From contig CAJUKZ010000006.1 in the NCBI GenBank assembly GCA_910586995.1, forward strand, positions 47,862 to 111,861: DNA of 64,000 bases, read 5' to 3'. A program made the position numbers and the translations under genes. The stretch comes from an uncultured Muribaculaceae bacterium. GTDB lineage: Bacteria > Bacteroidota > Bacteroidia > Bacteroidales > Muribaculaceae. The notes beneath the pieces were generated by a model. The model was not told where the DNA came from. It saw only the letters and a list, made by a program, of their open reading frames with translations, and ran no database searches. This document shows, in pieces, positions 34,349-43,219 of this stretch. Numbering within the stretch: position 1 is the first letter of the stretch; each line of letters begins with the position of its first letter.

Positions 34349-36850
34349 ATGAGAAAATCTGTAGCCAGCCTGTGCCTGATGATGGTCCTTGCAATGCTCG
34401 CTTCAAGCGATGCAAATGCGCAACGACGTCTGAATACAACCCGCAAGAGCCGGAGTAACCGCACCGAACTTACATCCGAGAGCAAAATCGGAATTGTGCC
34501 GATGTATGATACCATACGGGGTAAAGAGGCCTCCGGTGTTGTGCTGACAGGCTATGATAAGGCGTTGCATTCCGCAAAAGAATCGTTTTTTATAGTAAAT
34601 AATACCGGCCGGCATATCAGGAGCGTGAACCTTACAGTGAACTATTATGACATGGAGGGCAACCAGTTGCATAGTGTGACGGAAGATGTTGCATGTGATA
34701 TACCGGCAGGTGAAAGCCGCAATATCTCGCGCACGGGATGGGACAGGCAGAGGAGCTTCTACTATCATAAGAATCCTCCTTACAGGCCGCGCACGGTTGC
34801 TACTCCGTTCGATGTCGCAGGGGAGGTGAACTATGTCCTGACCGACAACAAGGAATCCACTCCTCCGAGCCTGACACCGATGCCTGCAAGCATCGTTATG
34901 AACGGCGGCAGACCGTTTGTTGCCGGCAAAGCCACAGCAATATATGTGCCTGATAAGAAACTTGCCGGCGAAATCATACCGAGGATAGCCACGACTTCGC
35001 TTTCAGGAATGGACGTGAAGAAATCCCGTCCGAAGACCGGTAGTGCATCGCCGGTGGTTCTTGAAATAGATCCTGCGGTGGAAAGCAGCGAAGGTTATGT
35101 GCTTGTCAGCGCTCCTGAAGGAGTGACAATCAAGGCATCATCGGCCGACGGTATATATTACGGAGTTGTGACCTTGGGTGAAATGCTTGCACATAGTGAT
35201 ACTATTCCGGCGATGACGGTGGAGGACTATCCTCGTCTGGAATACCGTGGTATGATGATAGATGTATCGAGGCATTTTCACGGAATGGACTTTCTGAAGA
35301 AGCAGATCGACGTGATGGCCCGACTGAAGCTGAACAATCTGCATCTGCACCTTACCGATGCTGCCGGATGGCGCATTGAAATAGAGCGTTATCCGAGACT
35401 GACCGAATTTGCGGCCTGGCGTGGAGACTCGCTTTGGGAGGATTGGACAGCCAACGGTGCGAAATACTGTGAGTCGACAGCAGAAAATGCCTATGGAGGC
35501 TACTTCACCAAGAAACAGTTGCGTGAGCTTGTAGAATATGCGCGCCTCAGAGGTGTGACAATTATTCCTGAGATAGAGATGCCAGGTCACAGTGCAGAGG
35601 TTATGGCTGCATATCCAGAATTGTCGTGCACACATGATGCCTACGGACAGGAAGATTTCTGTCCTGGCAATGAGGCTTCCTTCAAGTTTATAGAGGGTGT
35701 GTTGGATGAGGTGATGGAAGTCTTTCCGTCGAAAATGATCCACATAGGGGGTGATGAAGCAGCCAAACGTTCGTGGGGCGACTGTCCGCTGTGTCGCGAG
35801 CGTATGCGAGCCGAGGGATTGAAAGACGTCAATGAGTTGCAAAGCTATCTCGTGGCCAGAGTGGAACGTTACCTCAACAGCCACGGGCGTTCTCTGCTCG
35901 GATGGGATGAGATAATGGAAGGTGGGCTTGCGCCCAATGCTACCGTGATGTCGTGGCGCGGAACGGATGGAGGCATCCGTGCGGCGCAACAGGGACATAA
36001 GGCCATTATGACCCCCGGAGGCTATTGCTATCTTGATTCCTATCAGGATGCGCCAGCCACACAGCCTAAGGCATTCGGCGGCTATCTGCCTCTGTCGAAA
36101 GTATATTCTTATGATCCCGCACCTGATACTCTCGACGCATCGGCGCGTGATATGATACTTGGATTGCAGGGTAATCTATGGTGCGAGCATGTGCCGTCGG
36201 ACTCGCATGCGGAATATATGCTATATCCCCGTATGATAGCTGTTGCCGAAGCTGCCTGGACACCGCAGCAATCGCGTTCCTGGAACAATTTCTATCCGCG
36301 TGCGCTTGCCTTCAACCAGGATCTCGCACAGCGGGGGTATAATGTGTTTGATCTCGCCAATGAAGTGGGCAACAGACCCGAGGCGCTTGCTCCTGTAGAG
36401 CATTTGGCCAAAGGATGCAAGGTGACATACGCACAACCGTGGCATAAGTCGTATCCCGCAGGTGGCGCATCCGCTTTGGTCGACGGCATACGTGGTGGAT
36501 GGAACTACAGCGACATGCTGTGGCAGGGATTCGAACAGAATGGAACAGACGAACGAATAGACCTGACTATAGATCTCGGACTTGTGCGCGACATAACTTT
36601 CGTAGGCGCGGACTTCATGCAGATCACGATTCCGGATGTATGGATGCCATCGCGCGTGGAGATATATGCAGGTGAGACTCCGGAAACGATGCACGAACTC
36701 GCCGCCATAGATCATGAGGTTGTCGATGACGGCGGAAAAGTATCGTTCAAGAATTTCAACTGGCAGGGTCAGGCGCGAGCCCGTTATATACGTCTGTGTG
36801 CCAAGACTCCGCGTGGATTCCTGTTTACCGACGAAGTGGTGGTGAGATAG
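34349..36850 (+). CDS. Beta-N-acetylhexosaminidase, GH20 family
   Basis: An 833-residue secreted exo-enzyme that releases terminal beta-linked GlcNAc or GalNAc. After a signal peptide (1-24) there is an extra N-terminal beta domain (about 45-165), a GH20b-type domain (about 180-300), and the TIM barrel beginning with YRGMMIDVSRHFH. The catalytic pair D469-E470 lies in HIGGDEAAK, and WGD, RGTDGG and the substrate tryptophans in GNLWCEH are also present. A C-terminal discoidin-like (F5/8) domain (about 690-833) probably binds sugar. It fits with the upstream GH85-like enzymes and SusCD as the step that trims GlcNAc from imported or released glycans. Confidence 0.93.
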   Translation: MRKSVASLCLMMVLAMLASSDANAQRRLNTTRKSRSNRTELTSESKIGIVPMYDTIRGKEASGVVLTGYDKALHSAKESFFIVNNTGRHIRSVNLTVNYYDMEGNQLHSVTEDVACDIPAGESRNISRTGWDRQRSFYYHKNPPYRPRTVATPFDVAGEVNYVLTDNKESTPPSLTPMPASIVMNGGRPFVAGKATAIYVPDKKLAGEIIPRIATTSLSGMDVKKSRPKTGSASPVVLEIDPAVESSEGYVLVSAPEGVTIKASSADGIYYGVVTLGEMLAHSDTIPAMTVEDYPRLEYRGMMIDVSRHFHGMDFLKKQIDVMARLKLNNLHLHLTDAAGWRIEIERYPRLTEFAAWRGDSLWEDWTANGAKYCESTAENAYGGYFTKKQLRELVEYARLRGVTIIPEIEMPGHSAEVMAAYPELSCTHDAYGQEDFCPGNEASFKFIEGVLDEVMEVFPSKMIHIGGDEAAKRSWGDCPLCRERMRAEGLKDVNELQSYLVARVERYLNSHGRSLLGWDEIMEGGLAPNATVMSWRGTDGGIRAAQQGHKAIMTPGGYCYLDSYQDAPATQPKAFGGYLPLSKVYSYDPAPDTLDASARDMILGLQGNLWCEHVPSDSHAEYMLYPRMIAVAEAAWTPQQSRSWNNFYPRALAFNQDLAQRGYNVFDLANEVGNRPEALAPVEHLAKGCKVTYAQPWHKSYPAGGASALVDGIRGGWNYSDMLWQGFEQNGTDERIDLTIDLGLVRDITFVGADFMQITIPDVWMPSRVEIYAGETPETMHELAAIDHEVVDDGGKVSFKNFNWQGQARARYIRLCAKTPRGFLFTDEVVVR

Positions 36851-36857
36851 CCGTTGG

Positions 36858-37025
36858 CTACATCAGAGGTTCGATGATCGGAGCTATTGCGGCCGTCACA
36901 TCGGTGTCGCCGGAGAAGTCAGCTACTGTAAGCCAGATTATCAGAAGGATGATCAGAGCGATAGCTCCTATGGCAACCCATACGCTTGAAGAAGTGCGGT
37001 TGCGGCGTTTTGAATCACTGCTCAT
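36858..37025 (-). CDS. Small single-pass membrane protein, 55 residues
   Basis: This short minus-strand gene runs from the ATG at 37023-37025 to a TAG at 36858-36860. The N-terminus is polar and basic (MSSDSKRRNRTSSS). It is followed by one strongly hydrophobic helix (WVAIGAIALIILLIIWLTV, about residues 16-34) and a short acidic tail that would face the periplasm (ADFSGDTDVTAAIAP). Positive-inside topology, a clean start and a stop 8 bases from the GH20 stop on the other strand support a real gene. It would be convergent with GH20 and divergent from pta. No function is known; homology was not checked. Confidence 0.65.
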   Translation of the reverse strand: MSSDSKRRNRTSSSVWVAIGAIALIILLIIWLTVADFSGDTDVTAAIAPIIEPLM

Positions 37026-37089
37026 AATTATATAGTCGTTTGCGTGAAGTTAAAAAGGATCTTTCTGAATAAAACAATAAATTTTGCCT

Positions 37090-37120
37090 TTTGGTTTTTG
37101 AAGAAATATCCGTAATTTTG
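37090..37120 (+). promoter_or_regulatory. Promoter of pta-ackA
   Basis: TTTG at 37090-37093 and TAATTTTG at 37113-37120, spaced by 19 bases, form a near-ideal Bacteroidetes promoter 38 bases before the pta ATG. Confidence 0.75.
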
Positions 37121-37157
37121 CCGTATATAACAAATCCATCAAATACCAAACACAGTC

Positions 37158-38174
37158 ATGGAACTCTTTGATAAACTGGCGGCCAAGGCCAAGGCTTCTC
37201 GCCAACGCATTGTGCTGCCCGAAGGTACTGAGGCGCGTACACTTACGGCCGCAGACAGAATCATAGCCGACAACATAGCCGACATAATATTAATAGGTGA
37301 TCCGAAGGAGGTACTCGGATTGGCCCGCGATCTGTCGCTGCGCAACATATCCCGTGCGCTGATAGTGAATCCGGCCGACGAAGCGGTGCTTGACCGCTAT
37401 GCGCCGATGCTCTATGAGTTGCGCAAGCACAAGGGTATGACAGAGAAAGAGGCTCGTCTGACAGCAGGAAATCCTCTTTATCTCGGATGCCTGATGGTGA
37501 AGTGTGGTGATGCTGACGGACAGGTGGCCGGTGCTGAGAACACAACAGGAAATGTGCTTCGTGCTGCTTTCCAAGTCATCAAGACTAAGAAAGGTATAGA
37601 CGTTGTCTCCGGTGCATTCATAATGCTGCTTCCGGAGGGTTCTCCGTTCGGAACCGACGGCATAATGGTATTTGCCGACTGTGCGGTAGTTCCGGATCCG
37701 ACATCACAGGAACTGGCGCAGATAGCTGTATCGGCAGCCGAGACAGCGCGTGACATAGCCATGATAGAGCCACGTGTGGCCATGCTTTCGTTCTCGACCA
37801 AGGGAAGTGCACGCCACGAAAGAGTTGAAAAAGTAGTGGAGGCCACACGACTGGCGCATGAGATGGCTCCTGATCTGATTCTTGATGGAGAATTGCAGGC
37901 TGATGCTGCCATTGTGCCGCGTGTGAGTGCTACGAAAGCACCCGGAAGCGTCCTCAATGGTCGTGCCAATGTGCTTGTGTTCCCCTCGCTTGAAGTCGGC
38001 AACATTGCCTATAAACTGGTTCAGCGCCTCGGAGGAGTCCAGGCCGTCGGTCCGGTGTTGCAGGGCCTTGCAGCTCCGGTCAGCGACCTGTCGCGCGGAT
38101 GCTTCCCCGAAGACATATACAAGACCATAATCATGACAGCCTGCCAGGCCATAGGCGCTAAAGAACATAAATAA
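37158..38174 (+). CDS. pta: Phosphate acetyltransferase
   Basis: A 338-residue enzyme of the short (PTA_PTB) class. It interconverts acetyl-CoA and acetyl phosphate, feeding acetate kinase for ATP in fermentation. The N-terminal RIVLPEGTEARTLTAADRI, the central FIMLLPEGSPFGTDG, and the C-terminal DLILDGELQADAA and NVLVFPSLEVGNIAYKLVQR segments are characteristic. It is followed after 20 bases by ackA, the classic partner. It lacks the extra N-terminal regulatory domain found in the long enterobacterial enzyme. Confidence 0.97.
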   Translation: MELFDKLAAKAKASRQRIVLPEGTEARTLTAADRIIADNIADIILIGDPKEVLGLARDLSLRNISRALIVNPADEAVLDRYAPMLYELRKHKGMTEKEARLTAGNPLYLGCLMVKCGDADGQVAGAENTTGNVLRAAFQVIKTKKGIDVVSGAFIMLLPEGSPFGTDGIMVFADCAVVPDPTSQELAQIAVSAAETARDIAMIEPRVAMLSFSTKGSARHERVEKVVEATRLAHEMAPDLILDGELQADAAIVPRVSATKAPGSVLNGRANVLVFPSLEVGNIAYKLVQRLGGVQAVGPVLQGLAAPVSDLSRGCFPEDIYKTIIMTACQAIGAKEHK

Positions 38175-38194
38175 TACAAAACACCAGATACGCA

Positions 38195-39397
38195 ATGAAG
38201 ATATTAGTGCTGAACTGCGGAAGTTCATCTGTAAAGTATAAACTGATAGACACTGTAGGCGAGACTGTCCTTGCCGAGGGTGGTGTCGAAAAGATTAATC
38301 TCCCCGACGGATTTCTTAAATTCAAGACTCCAGACGGAGAAAAGCATATTGTGGAGCTTGGAAATGTGGACCACAAGGGTGCTATTGCAGCTGTCCTTGA
38401 TGTCCTGACCAAAGGTGAGTATGCAGTGCTGTCGTCGTTTGAGGAGATTGATGCCGTTGGTCATCGTCTGGTACACGGAGGCGAAAAATTTTCAAAATCG
38501 GTACTCATTACCGATGCCGTGAAAGATATGGTGCGCCAGTGCTATCCTCTTGCTCCGCTGCATAATCCGGCCAATATGACCGGTGTGGATGCCATCACCG
38601 CACTTATGCCGGCAGTGCCTCAGGTGGGTGTGTTCGACACCGCTTTCCATCAGACAATGCCTGCCAAGAGCTACATGTATGCCCTTCCTTATGACTATTA
38701 TAAGGAAGATGGTGTGCGCCGCTATGGATTCCACGGCACAAGCCATCGCTATGTGTCTCAGCGGGTATGCGAGTTCCTCGGTGAGGACATCGCTACCAAG
38801 AAGATCATCACCTGCCACATAGGTAACGGCGGATCTATATGCGCCGTGCTCAATGGCCGTAGCGTTGATACTTCGATGGGTCTGACTCCCACCGAAGGCC
38901 TGATGATGGGCACACGTGTCGGTGATGTTGATCCCGGAGCGCTTACATATATTATGGAGCGCCGCGGACTGTCGGCCGAAGATCTGCAGCGTGTCATCAA
39001 CAAGGAGAGCGGAGTGCTCGGTGTGAGCGGAATTTCTTCCGACATGCGTGAGATTGAAGCTGCGGTGAAAGCCGGAGATGAGCGCGCAATTCTTGCTCTC
39101 GATATGTATGAGCAGCGTATCATTAAGTACGTTGGCGCTTATGCTGCTGAGATGGGAGGCGTCGATATCATCGTCTTTACCGGTGGTGTAGGTGAAAATC
39201 AGACCGGAGTACGTGAGAATGTATGTGCTCCTCTCGCATTCATGGGTGTGGAGATAGATCTGAAGGTTAACGCGGCTACAAGAGGTACGGAAACCGTGAT
39301 CTCGACACCTGAATCAAAGGTGAAAGTGTGTGTGATACCTACCGATGAAGAATTGCTCATTGCACGCGATACACGCGATATTGTAGAAAGCCTGTAG
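38195..39397 (+). CDS. ackA: Acetate kinase
   Basis: A 400-residue ASKHA-fold kinase making acetate and ATP from acetyl phosphate and ADP. The start MKILVLNCGSSSVKY matches the phosphate-binding motif of the family. Other landmarks are GHRLVHGGEKF, FDTAFHQTMP, HGTSHRYV, GNGGSICAV and FTGGVGENQ. Length and arrangement are standard. It is the second gene of the pta-ackA operon and is followed by a strong terminator. Confidence 0.97.
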   Translation: MKILVLNCGSSSVKYKLIDTVGETVLAEGGVEKINLPDGFLKFKTPDGEKHIVELGNVDHKGAIAAVLDVLTKGEYAVLSSFEEIDAVGHRLVHGGEKFSKSVLITDAVKDMVRQCYPLAPLHNPANMTGVDAITALMPAVPQVGVFDTAFHQTMPAKSYMYALPYDYYKEDGVRRYGFHGTSHRYVSQRVCEFLGEDIATKKIITCHIGNGGSICAVLNGRSVDTSMGLTPTEGLMMGTRVGDVDPGALTYIMERRGLSAEDLQRVINKESGVLGVSGISSDMREIEAAVKAGDERAILALDMYEQRIIKYVGAYAAEMGGVDIIVFTGGVGENQTGVRENVCAPLAFMGVEIDLKVNAATRGTETVISTPESKVKVCVIPTDEELLIARDTRDIVESL

Positions 39398-39442
39398 GCT
39401 CGGAACTGATTCTCAGACAGACTCTGAATCAACGACTTTTTG

Positions 39443-39487
39443 AATCCGGTCATGCTCCATTTATTATGTGGAGAATGACCGGATTTA
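39443..39487 (+). terminator. Intrinsic terminator after ackA
   Basis: An 11-base-pair outer stem, AATCCGGTCAT (39443-39453) with ATGACCGGATT (39475-39485), continues after one mismatch into a CTCCA/TGGAG inner stem. It is followed by TAAATTTATG. The stem is strong but the U-tract is weak. Confidence 0.75.
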
Positions 39488-39527
39488 AATTTATGTAAAA
39501 ATACTGTGCTGTTTCTTAATAAATGTG

Positions 39528-39661
39528 TAACTTTGCGGCTTCAAAACTGTCCGGGTATGGACGGTAGATGTATTTGCTTTGTACTGAGGCACAGGAAATG
39601 TGCTTGTATTCAGGTGATTCAATAGGTAAACATATATATTCAGATTCAAATCCAGTATTTT
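39528..39661 (+). promoter_or_regulatory. Promoter -7 element and leader of the SulP gene
   Basis: TAACTTTG at 39528-39535 fits the -7 consensus. The leader of about 120 bases that follows holds two short hairpins: GTCC...GGAC (39549-39562) and GCACA (39589-39593) with TGTGC (39599-39603). There is no recognised riboswitch and no small gene in the 264-base gap. Confidence 0.5.
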
Positions 39662-41368
39662 ATGAATCTTACAGGAAAGATTGATTTTCAGCCAAAGTTG
39701 TGGCATAGCTTAAAGCATTATGACATGCGCCGCCTGCGGTCGGATCTGATTGCCGGTATTGTGGTAGGCATAGTGGCGCTTCCTTTGGCCATAGCATTCG
39801 GTATAGCTTCGGGTGTCAGCCCGACAGTGGGTCTGATCACTGCCATTATCGGCGGTTTCATGGTTTCGGCGTTTGGCGGCAACTCCGTGCAGATCGGAGG
39901 TCCTACAGGAGCTTTTATCGTCATTGTATATAATATAATAGCGCAGTTCGGTCTTCAGGGGCTTGCTGTGGCTACGCTTATGGCGGGTGTGATTCTCGTG
40001 ATGATGGGTCTGTTCAAACTCGGAACGGTGATCAAGTTCATTCCTTATCCTATTGTGGTAGGCTTTACAGCAGGTATCGCGCTTACGATCTTCTCTACAC
40101 AGATAAACGACTTCTTCGGTCTCGGGCTGACTGATATTCCAGGTCAGTTTATCCCCAAGTGGGGCGTATATTTCCGTAATTTCGGGAATATAGATCCTGT
40201 GACGCTAATTGTAGGTCTGGTATCTGTAGTTATAATAGTACTGACTCCGAAGGTTTCTAAGAAATTGCCCGGGGCACTTATTTCGATAGTTGTAGTAACG
40301 CTTCTTTGTTATTTACTCGGGACGTTTACCGACAGTTTCCATGTTGATACAATTGGCGACCGTTTCGGTGTACTGGCCACTGATATTCCGGCCGTTCATG
40401 GTTTTGACCTGAACATGGCCACAATCAATATGCTTCTGCCATCGGCATTCACAATAGCCGTGCTCGGTGCGATAGAGAGTCTGCTTTCAGCCACTGTGGC
40501 CGATGGTGCAACCGGATCCCACACGAATACGAATACCGAATTGATCGGTCAGGGCATAGCCAATATCACTGTTCCTTTCTTCGGAGGAATTCCTGTCACC
40601 GGCGCGATTGCCCGAACTATGACCAATATCACAAACGGCGGACGTACGCCCGTGGCAGGTATAGTCCATGCTCTTGTGTTGTTGCTCATATTCATATTCC
40701 TTATGCCTCTCATCAACTATGTCCCTATGGCATGTCTGGCAGCAGTACTGATGGTTGTGGCATATAACATGAGCGGTTGGCGCACGATAGCAGGTATATT
40801 GCGCGCTCCCAAGAGCGATATTTCCGTACTTGTGGTTACATTCCTGCTAACCGTGATATTCGACCTTACTATAGCGATAGAGATAGGCTTGCTGCTTGCC
40901 GTAGTGCTGTTCCTGCGTCGTGTGATGGAGAATACGCAGGTCAAGGTCTATTCAGAACAGCTTGACGTAGCGGAAGGTACAGATCTTGACAGTTCGCATC
41001 ATGAATTGCTTGATGTGGCCAAGGGAGTGCAGGTCTATGAGATAGACGGACCGTTCTTCTTCGGTGTAGCCACTAAGTTCGATGAGATGATGCGCAATAC
41101 ATTGGGTACAAAACCACTTGTCCGAATCATACGAATGCGTAAAGTGCCCTTTATTGATTCTACCGGTCTACACAACCTTGAGTTGCTTGTGCAGTCATCT
41201 AAAGCTGAAGGTATTCATGTTGTGCTTTCTGGAGTCAATCCCTCTGTCCGGGCCGTGCTTGAGCACTCCGGCATGGACAAGATAATAGGAGCGGATCATA
41301 TCTGCGATCATATATCTAAAGCTGTGGTAATGGCTAATTCTTTGGTCGACAAGTTAAAAAATCAGTAA
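39662..41368 (+). CDS. SulP-family inorganic anion transporter with STAS domain
   Basis: A 568-residue inner-membrane transporter. The start of the membrane domain (LRSDLIAGIVVGIVALPLAIAFGIASG) and the GGPTGAF and GGIPVTGAIARTMTNI segments are hallmarks of SulP (SLC26) proteins. The C-terminal cytoplasmic STAS domain (about 440-555) carries the DSTGLHNL motif near residue 499. Family members carry sulfate, bicarbonate or dicarboxylates, often with sodium or protons; the substrate cannot be told from sequence. It has its own promoter and appears monocistronic. Confidence 0.92.
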   Translation: MNLTGKIDFQPKLWHSLKHYDMRRLRSDLIAGIVVGIVALPLAIAFGIASGVSPTVGLITAIIGGFMVSAFGGNSVQIGGPTGAFIVIVYNIIAQFGLQGLAVATLMAGVILVMMGLFKLGTVIKFIPYPIVVGFTAGIALTIFSTQINDFFGLGLTDIPGQFIPKWGVYFRNFGNIDPVTLIVGLVSVVIIVLTPKVSKKLPGALISIVVVTLLCYLLGTFTDSFHVDTIGDRFGVLATDIPAVHGFDLNMATINMLLPSAFTIAVLGAIESLLSATVADGATGSHTNTNTELIGQGIANITVPFFGGIPVTGAIARTMTNITNGGRTPVAGIVHALVLLLIFIFLMPLINYVPMACLAAVLMVVAYNMSGWRTIAGILRAPKSDISVLVVTFLLTVIFDLTIAIEIGLLLAVVLFLRRVMENTQVKVYSEQLDVAEGTDLDSSHHELLDVAKGVQVYEIDGPFFFGVATKFDEMMRNTLGTKPLVRIIRMRKVPFIDSTGLHNLELLVQSSKAEGIHVVLSGVNPSVRAVLEHSGMDKIIGADHICDHISKAVVMANSLVDKLKNQ

Positions 41369-41427
41369 TAGCTGTTTTCTCCTCAGTCAGGAAAATATGT
41401 TGTAGAGCAAAAAAATGCATAAAAATG

Positions 41428-41458
41428 TTTGTGGGTACAAAAATATGTAGTACCTTTG
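41428..41458 (+). promoter_or_regulatory. Strong promoter of the small lipoprotein gene
   Basis: TTTG at 41428-41431 and TACCTTTG at 41451-41458 are 19 bases apart, an excellent match to the Bacteroidetes consensus. They are followed by an AT-rich leader of about 45 bases of the kind found before highly expressed Bacteroidetes genes. Confidence 0.8.
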
Positions 41459-41510
41459 TAGCGTTTTTGAAGCAAAAAATAAATAGTTTAATTATTTAAT
41501 CAAGAAGAAA

Positions 41511-41708
41511 ATGAAAAAGTTAGTTTTATTACTCGCTGTTGCATTCAGCGCCACAATGTTCTCTTGCGGTGGTGGCCAGAAGGAAATGTCTCATCAGGAT
41601 TCTATCGACAGCGGCCTCATCGTAGTTGAAGAGGAAGTTGTAGAAGTAGTTACTGTAGACACTCTCGCTGCTGACAGCGTTGTTGCTGATAGCGTTGTTG
41701 CTGAATAA
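41511..41708 (+). CDS. Very small acidic lipoprotein (65 residues)
   Basis: The signal peptide MKKLVLLLAVAFSATMFS leads to a lipobox FSC (Cys19), leaving a mature lipoprotein of only about 47 residues. The tail is highly acidic and valine-rich (VVEEEVVEVVTVDTLAADS), with an exact DSVVA duplication at the C-terminus encoded by a near-perfect 15-base tandem repeat. A strong promoter and a terminator frame it as an independent, probably abundant transcript. The function is unknown; it could be a structural envelope peptide. Confidence 0.8.
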   Translation: MKKLVLLLAVAFSATMFSCGGGQKEMSHQDSIDSGLIVVEEEVVEVVTVDTLAADSVVADSVVAE

Positions 41709-41730
41709 TTCAGTCCGGCAATAAAGATTT

Positions 41731-41766
41731 AAAAAAGGTGCATCCTTTCTGGGACGCACCTTTTTT
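41731..41766. terminator. Bidirectional terminator between the small lipoprotein and DUF389 genes
   Basis: The stem AAAAAAGGTGC...GCACCTTTTTT (41731-41741 with 41756-41766) has a further ATCC/GGGA pairing inside. The A- and T-runs on the two arms allow termination of the plus-strand lipoprotein message and of the minus-strand DUF389 gene that ends at 41771. Confidence 0.85.
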
Positions 41767-41770
41767 GTGC

Positions 41771-43144
41771 CTATTTGGTTATATCGTCGGATACATCCAC
41801 TATATTAATGTGTTTGATGTTCAGTCTGGCCTGTAGATAGCGTTGCAATTCTGTGCGTTTGCCAAACCGGCCTGAGTAAGCTATTAGCGCAAGGTGGGTG
41901 GTATCGAGCTTTGATGTCCCGATGGGATTGAAGACGGCCCTGCTGACGGCGATATCAGTTATCTGTGGAAACAGGACCTTTATCTCCGGTGCGATCTTGA
42001 GACTGACAGAATCGTCTATGGCCCGGAATGCAATTATGGCTCTGAGTGAGTCAATTGTTGTCTGCCGGGCGCTGATCTGCGCTTGCGCCAGTTCAAACAC
42101 ATCGCGGATTGATGAGTCGGACATTCCGGCAACGTCCGTCGCCGACTGTGCTGAAGCACCTTGTATTATGTTGAGCTCTGTGCCGGAGAGCCCGTAGAAT
42201 TTTAGCTTTGAGGAAAGTGCAAGTTGCAGTGAATCCTCAGGCAGAGGACGCCCGATGATGGTGATGCTGAGCGAGCGTTGGCCGTGGTTTATTCCGGCAT
42301 TGAACCCGAGTACATGAGTTCCGGGAATATTGCATTCTGCGGCCACAAATCGAGAGGCATTCATGTTGAACCTATTGTCGCGCAGCATTGTGTAAGTAAG
42401 GTATATACTGGGCAGTATGGTGAGGACCGCAATGGAATACACGAGCCTGCGTACGCGGCGTGCGCGTTCGGGATTGTCGGCAGCCACCGGTTTGTATTTC
42501 ATAAGTTTAACACCGATGAAAGTCGACAGGGCTATGAAAATCGAGTTGATGAGGAACAGGTAAAACGCTCCAAGGAAGTAGGAAAGCTGCATGGTGGCGA
42601 GTCCGTAACCGGCTGTACACAGAGGCGGCATGAGTGCCGTAGCTATGGCTACGCCCGGTATTACGTTTCCCTTGCTGCGCGAACCTATCGCCACTATTCC
42701 GGCTGCTCCACCGAAGAATCCGATGAGAACATCGTAGATTGTAGGGGAAGTTCGGGCAAGAAGTTCACTATGGCCTTCGCTTACCGGTGATATAAGAAAA
42801 TATACGGTGGATGCGATCACGGAAAATCCTGCGGCCATAGCGAGATTTCTCAGAGAGCGTTTCAGAAGGTCGAAATCCTGGATTCCTACACCGAGACCGA
42901 GTCCGATTATCGGGCCCATCAGCGGGGAGATGAGCATGGCGCCGATTATCACTGCGGTTGAGTTGGTGTTAAGGCCGAGCGATGCTATAAGTATCGCTAT
43001 CACGAGGATCACTATGTTTGTGCCCCGGAAGGAGACCCCGTCGCGGATTTCCTTCTCAGCGTCCGATTGCGGCACCATATATTCCGAGAGGGTGAAATAT
43101 GATGCGAAATAGTTGCTGAATTTGTTCAGAAAACTGTTGTTCAT
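41771..43144 (-). CDS. DUF389 (TIGR00341-type) membrane protein
   Basis: A 457-residue integral membrane protein. Its N-terminal half carries about six hydrophobic helices, including NIVILVIAILIASLGLNTNSTAVIIGAMLISPLMGPIIG, the hallmark of DUF389 proteins; that stretch runs from about residue 43. The soluble C-terminal half (about 260-457) is mixed alpha/beta. The function of DUF389 is not established. The gene lies 75 bases downstream of the histidine kinase on the same strand, so it may receive read-through from the efflux operon, but no promoter of its own was recognised. Confidence 0.88.
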   Translation of the reverse strand: MNNSFLNKFSNYFASYFTLSEYMVPQSDAEKEIRDGVSFRGTNIVILVIAILIASLGLNTNSTAVIIGAMLISPLMGPIIGLGLGVGIQDFDLLKRSLRNLAMAAGFSVIASTVYFLISPVSEGHSELLARTSPTIYDVLIGFFGGAAGIVAIGSRSKGNVIPGVAIATALMPPLCTAGYGLATMQLSYFLGAFYLFLINSIFIALSTFIGVKLMKYKPVAADNPERARRVRRLVYSIAVLTILPSIYLTYTMLRDNRFNMNASRFVAAECNIPGTHVLGFNAGINHGQRSLSITIIGRPLPEDSLQLALSSKLKFYGLSGTELNIIQGASAQSATDVAGMSDSSIRDVFELAQAQISARQTTIDSLRAIIAFRAIDDSVSLKIAPEIKVLFPQITDIAVSRAVFNPIGTSKLDTTHLALIAYSGRFGKRTELQRYLQARLNIKHINIVDVSDDITK

Positions 43145-43219
43145 CTATATTACAGTGATATTGAAGGTTGTTGTTTAACAATCTCTAAATATATAAATAT
43201 ATTAACAATGATAATCCTG

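Noticed and set aside
35138..35998. 286-codon minus-strand frame inside the GH20 gene
   Set aside because: Antisense to conserved catalytic sequence, with no recognisable motif.
36796..37035. 79-codon plus-strand frame spanning the end of the GH20 gene
   Set aside because: It overlaps GH20 in another frame. The same DNA on the minus strand encodes a far better membrane protein (36858-37025).
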